A DNA stretch of 18,303 bases from an uncultured Streptococcus sp. (GTDB lineage: Bacteria; Bacillota; Bacilli; Lactobacillales; Streptococcaceae): NCBI GenBank assembly GCA_902479835.1, contig CABSQC010000002.1, positions 1 to 18,303 of the forward strand. Direction: 5' to 3'. The notes beneath the pieces were generated by a model that had not been told where the DNA came from, did not search any database, and saw only the letters and a list, made by a program, of their open reading frames with translations. The position numbers were made by a program, and so were the translations under genes. Shown here piece by piece: positions 15,325 through 18,303 of this stretch. Numbering within the stretch: the first letter of the stretch is position 1; each line of letters begins with the position of its first letter.

Positions 15325-15348
15325 TTGTAAAACGTTTTCATTTACAAT
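15325..15348 (+). promoter_or_regulatory. CcpA (cre)-like operator overlapping the msmK promoter
   Basis: The core TGTAAAACGTTTTCA (15326-15340) resembles the cre consensus TGWAANCGNTNWCA, except that the left half carries one extra A. The flanks TTGTAAA (15325-15331) and TTTACAA (15341-15347) form an inverted repeat. A -10-like TACAAT (15343-15348) overlaps the right arm, but the -35 is unclear. Binding here would block polymerase, consistent with glucose repression of sugar-uptake genes. A local repressor using the larger inverted repeat is an alternative. Confidence 0.55.
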
Positions 15349-15377
15349 AGAACTATAAAAATCAAAGGAGTACCATC

Positions 15378-16508
15378 ATGGTAGAATTAAATCTTAAAAA
15401 TATTTACAAAAAATATCCAAACAGCGAACACTACTCAGTTGAAGACTTCAACTTGGACATCAAAGACAAAGAATTTATCGTTTTCGTAGGTCCTTCAGGA
15501 TGTGGTAAATCAACGACTCTTCGTATGATCGCTGGTCTTGAAGATATCACAGAAGGTGAATGTTCCATCGATGGTACTGTTGTAAATAACGTAGCGCCTA
15601 AAGACCGTGACATCGCCATGGTATTCCAAAACTACGCTCTTTACCCACACATGACTGTGTACGATAACATGGCCTTTGGTTTGAAATTGCGTAAATACAG
15701 CAAGGAAGATATCGACAAACGTGTACAAGAAGCAGCTGAAATCCTTGGCTTGAAAGAATTCTTGGATCGTAAACCAGCTGACCTTTCTGGTGGTCAACGT
15801 CAACGTGTGGCCATGGGTCGTGCCATTGTCCGTGATGCAAAAGTGTTCTTGATGGACGAACCTTTGTCAAACTTGGATGCTAAACTTCGTGTATCCATGC
15901 GTGCTGAAATTGCGAAAATCCACCGTCGTATCGGAGCTACAACAATCTACGTAACCCACGACCAAACAGAAGCGATGACATTGGCTGACCGTATCGTTAT
16001 CATGTCTGCTACTAAAAACCCAGCTGGTACAGGTACTATCGGACGTGTAGAACAAATCGGTACTCCGCAAGAAGTGTATAAGAACCCTGTGAATAAATTC
16101 GTAGCTGGATTCATCGGAAGCCCTGCTATGAACTTCATTAACGTGAAATTGGAAGGTGGACACATCGTTGCCAATGGATTGAACTTGAAAGTTCCAGAAG
16201 GTGCTTTGAAAGTCTTGAAAGAAAAAGGCTATGATGGTAAAGAATTGATCTTTGGTATCCGTCCAGAAGACGTGAATACAGAAGCTGCTTTCCTTGAAAC
16301 ATTCCCAGAATCAGTCGTGAAAGCAACCATCTCTGTATCTGAGTTGCTTGGTTCAGAATCTCACTTGTACTGCCAAGTTGGTGACAACGAATTCATCGCT
16401 AAAGTAGATGCACGTGACTACCTTGGAACTGGTGAAACCATCGAACTTGGATTTGACTTGAACAAAGCTCACTTCTTCGACAAAGAAACTGAAAAAACAG
16501 TATACTAA
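15378..16508 (+). CDS. msmK: Sugar ABC transporter ATPase, MsmK/UgpC family
   Basis: A 376-aa cytoplasmic ATPase that powers CUT1-type importers of oligosaccharides. The Walker A is GPSGCGKST (38-46), the signature LSGGQRQR starts at 136, and Walker B ends in M-D-E-P (D160, E161), with D-loop S-N-L-D and switch H in V-T-H-D-Q-T-E. The C-terminal third (about 240-376) is the OB-fold regulatory region, including F-G-I-R-P-E-D-V, as in MalK, UgpC and MsmK. The start follows AAAGGAG at 15364-15370. No permease or binding-protein gene is adjacent. In streptococci MsmK is known to serve several importers encoded elsewhere, so this is probably the shared ATPase. A cre-like site lies upstream and a glucosidase gene follows. 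Confidence 0.95.
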   Translation: MVELNLKNIYKKYPNSEHYSVEDFNLDIKDKEFIVFVGPSGCGKSTTLRMIAGLEDITEGECSIDGTVVNNVAPKDRDIAMVFQNYALYPHMTVYDNMAFGLKLRKYSKEDIDKRVQEAAEILGLKEFLDRKPADLSGGQRQRVAMGRAIVRDAKVFLMDEPLSNLDAKLRVSMRAEIAKIHRRIGATTIYVTHDQTEAMTLADRIVIMSATKNPAGTGTIGRVEQIGTPQEVYKNPVNKFVAGFIGSPAMNFINVKLEGGHIVANGLNLKVPEGALKVLKEKGYDGKELIFGIRPEDVNTEAAFLETFPESVVKATISVSELLGSESHLYCQVGDNEFIAKVDARDYLGTGETIELGFDLNKAHFFDKETEKTVY

Positions 16509-16524
16509 TACCTACTGAAACTGT

Positions 16525-16560
16525 AGAGACTGAGACGATATGTCTCAGTTTCTTTCATTT
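16525..16560 (+). terminator. Hairpin between msmK and the glucosidase, partial terminator
   Basis: The arms AGAGACTGAGAC (16525-16536) and GTCTCAGTTTCT (16542-16553) form a 12-bp stem with one G-U pair and a GATAT loop; a short T-rich run follows. No clear new promoter is seen before the next gene (66-bp gap). It may therefore reduce, rather than end, transcription or stabilise the msmK transcript. Confidence 0.6.
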
Positions 16561-16574
16561 TAAGGAGACAAAAC

Positions 16575-18242
16575 ATGGAAAAAGACTGGTGGAAGGGGAA
16601 GGTCGCTTATCAGATCTACCCAAAAAGCTTCAAAGACAGCAATGGAGATGGTGTTGGGGACTTAAAAGGGATCACGGAGAAACTCGATTACCTTCAAGAC
16701 TTGGGGATTGATATCCTCTGGTTATCGCCTATTTACAAGAGTCCGTTTATTGACCAGGGCTATGATATTTCTGACTATTATGCCATTGATCCTATTTTTG
16801 GAACTATGGAAGATATGGAGGAGCTGATTGCGGAAGGTAAGAAACGGGGCATTTCCATCATCATGGACTTGGTGGTCAACCACTGCTCCAGTCATCACGA
16901 GTGGTTCCAAAAAGCTCTAGCGGATCCAGATGGTCCTTATGCGGATTACTTTTATTTCATCGAAAGTGACAAGGAACCTAACAACTGGGAAAGTTACTTT
17001 GGAGGCAGTGTCTGGGAACCCGTTCCTGGCACCAACAAATACTATCTCCATTCTTTCCACAAGGATCAGCCGGATCTCAATTGGCAAAATCCTGTCTTAC
17101 GCGAAGAGATTTACAAGATGATCAATTGGTGGTTGGACAAGGGAATTGCAGGCTTCCGGATCGACGCTATTATCAATATCAAAAAGGATTTAGAATGGCG
17201 TTCGCTTCCATCCGATCGTGACAATGGCCTGGTCCCAGTGCCGGAATCGCTGGTCAATGCCCAACCGATTGAACCTTTCTTGCAAGAGTTAAAAGAGCGT
17301 ACTTTCGCCAAGTACAACGCCTTCACAGTAGGGGAAGTTTTCAATGAAACCGACGAAGAGTTGCATTTCTTCATTGGAAAAGATGGCGTTTTCTCATCGA
17401 TCTTTGATTTCAAACAAACCTGCATAGGGCAGGAAGGAAAGGGCTGGTTTGACCATAGTCTTCCAACAGCAGATGAACTCAAGGAAAGTATTTTCCAAGC
17501 GCATGAGCGCGCGGATAGCATTGGGGTTCTCTCGACGATCATTGAAAACCACGATGAGCCTCGTGGGGTGTCCCATTATATTGCTGAAGGTCCAGTAAAC
17601 GACACCAGTAAAAAAGCCCTAGGAACTATTCAGGTTTTGCGCAAGGGAATTCCGTTTATCTATCAAGGCCAAGAAATTGGAATGGAAAACCAAGTCTTTG
17701 AATCAGTAGAGGACTTTGATGATATCGCGACCATCAATGGCTATCATGTCGCTAAAGAAGCTGGTTTGAGCGAGGAAGAAGCCTTAGCAGTGATTGCCAA
17801 CTACAGCCGAGACAATGCGCGGACACCGATGCAGTGGACAAGAGAGCCAGGTCTGGGCTTTAGCGATGGACCAGCCTGGCTGATCAGTCCCAAACCAGAT
17901 TATTCCATTAATGTGGAAGACCAGGAAAAGGATCCAAATTCCATCTTGAATTATTACCGGCAGCTGACGGCCTTGTATCGCCATCCCCTCTATGGAAATA
18001 CTATCCGATTTGGAGATATGATCCCAGCGTATCGGGACCGTGAAAACATCATCGCCTTTGAACGCCGTGGGGACAAACGTCTCTTGGTTGTCAGCAATTT
18101 CCAAAATCGCCAGGCTAGCTTGGAGTTGCCAGCTCCGATTAAAACGGTCGTTTTAAATAATACAGCAGGATTATTCCAAGAAGGAGACCAAGTGCTCGAA
18201 TTGACCCCTTACCAAACTGTTGTGCTAGAATTAGCAGAATAG
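16575..18242 (+). CDS. GH13 family alpha-glucosidase (DexB/oligo-1,6-glucosidase-like)
   Basis: A 555-aa cytoplasmic glycoside hydrolase that should release glucose from the non-reducing ends of imported alpha-glucosides. The TIM-barrel begins W-W-K-G-K-V-A-Y-Q-I-Y-P-K-S-F with the calcium loop D21-S-N-G-D-G. Catalytic residues are D197 (G-F-R-I-D-A-I), E254 (V-G-E-V-F) and D327 (E-N-H-D-E-P-R). I-Y-Q-G-Q-E-I-G-M, R-D-N-A-R-T-P-M-Q-W and a C-terminal beta domain complete a GH13 subfamily 31 pattern. AAGGAG (16562-16567) precedes the ATG. It follows msmK by 66 bp, matching an uptake-then-cleavage pair as in the S. mutans msm operon (msmK-dexB). It differs from DexB in having Ala after the nucleophile instead of Val and Glu after the transition-state Asp, so I give no gene symbol. 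Its linkage specificity is uncertain. Confidence 0.93.
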   Translation: MEKDWWKGKVAYQIYPKSFKDSNGDGVGDLKGITEKLDYLQDLGIDILWLSPIYKSPFIDQGYDISDYYAIDPIFGTMEDMEELIAEGKKRGISIIMDLVVNHCSSHHEWFQKALADPDGPYADYFYFIESDKEPNNWESYFGGSVWEPVPGTNKYYLHSFHKDQPDLNWQNPVLREEIYKMINWWLDKGIAGFRIDAIINIKKDLEWRSLPSDRDNGLVPVPESLVNAQPIEPFLQELKERTFAKYNAFTVGEVFNETDEELHFFIGKDGVFSSIFDFKQTCIGQEGKGWFDHSLPTADELKESIFQAHERADSIGVLSTIIENHDEPRGVSHYIAEGPVNDTSKKALGTIQVLRKGIPFIYQGQEIGMENQVFESVEDFDDIATINGYHVAKEAGLSEEEALAVIANYSRDNARTPMQWTREPGLGFSDGPAWLISPKPDYSINVEDQEKDPNSILNYYRQLTALYRHPLYGNTIRFGDMIPAYRDRENIIAFERRGDKRLLVVSNFQNRQASLELPAPIKTVVLNNTAGLFQEGDQVLELTPYQTVVLELAE

Positions 18243-18303
18243 AAAGAAACTTTGTATTATTGTTAGATTTAAGATGTAGAATAGTATTTTCATTAAAAAA
18301 TCT

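Noticed and set aside
18243..18303. Promoter for a gene beyond the window
   Set aside because: TAGAAT at 18277-18282 lacks a -35 box at normal spacing, and no downstream gene is visible.

Overview
The window looks like chromosomal DNA of a viridans-group Streptococcus. The reasons are moderate-to-low GC, strong AAGGAG ribosome sites, TTGACA/TATAAT promoters, a DUF4649 gene beside trxA, the order pnp-cysE-acetyltransferase-cysS-mrnC, and an msmK-type sugar ATPase. I lean to the sanguinis/parasanguinis/mitis side of the genus, but the species cannot be fixed from the sequence alone.

Bases 1-3170 are an accessory surface-protein locus. A wall-anchored (LPSTG) adhesin of the Cna/MSCRAMM type lies between two direct copies of a palindrome-rich repeat. 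The copies are 126/127 identical over the part inside the window. The complete right-hand copy (about 177 bp) has MITE-like inverted ends. Bases 3258-4546 hold small housekeeping genes: rpsO with a strong promoter, a possible structured leader and two downstream terminators, then a DUF4649-trxA operon. An unusual folded element of about 90 bp lies between rpsO and its terminators. Oligoendopeptidase F (pepF) converges on trxA and shares a bidirectional terminator with it.

Bases 6471-8615 carry two tandem lipoprotein genes whose mature N-termini share the string PKRYER but whose remaining domains differ. Their functions are not known; the first has a bacterial SH3 domain. Bases 8527-8897 are a gene-free leader with two hairpins in front of pnp. 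From 8898 to 15253 five genes plus a regulator run on the plus strand with short gaps or overlaps: pnp, cysE, a tandem-GNAT gene, cysS, mrnC and a PucR/CdaR-type HTH regulator. This joins RNA decay and processing (PNPase, Mini-III) with cysteine synthesis and charging. The last four genes all appear to start with GTG.

A strong terminator separates this operon from the sugar-use pair msmK (shared ATPase of ABC sugar importers) and a GH13 alpha-glucosidase. A CcpA-like site overlaps the msmK promoter region, and a hairpin lies between the two genes. The glucosidase has alanine where alpha-1,6-specific relatives such as DexB have valine after the nucleophile, so its linkage preference may differ. 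The final 61 bases (18243-18303) are AT-rich and show no gene. I saw no tRNA, rRNA, CRISPR array or transposase.
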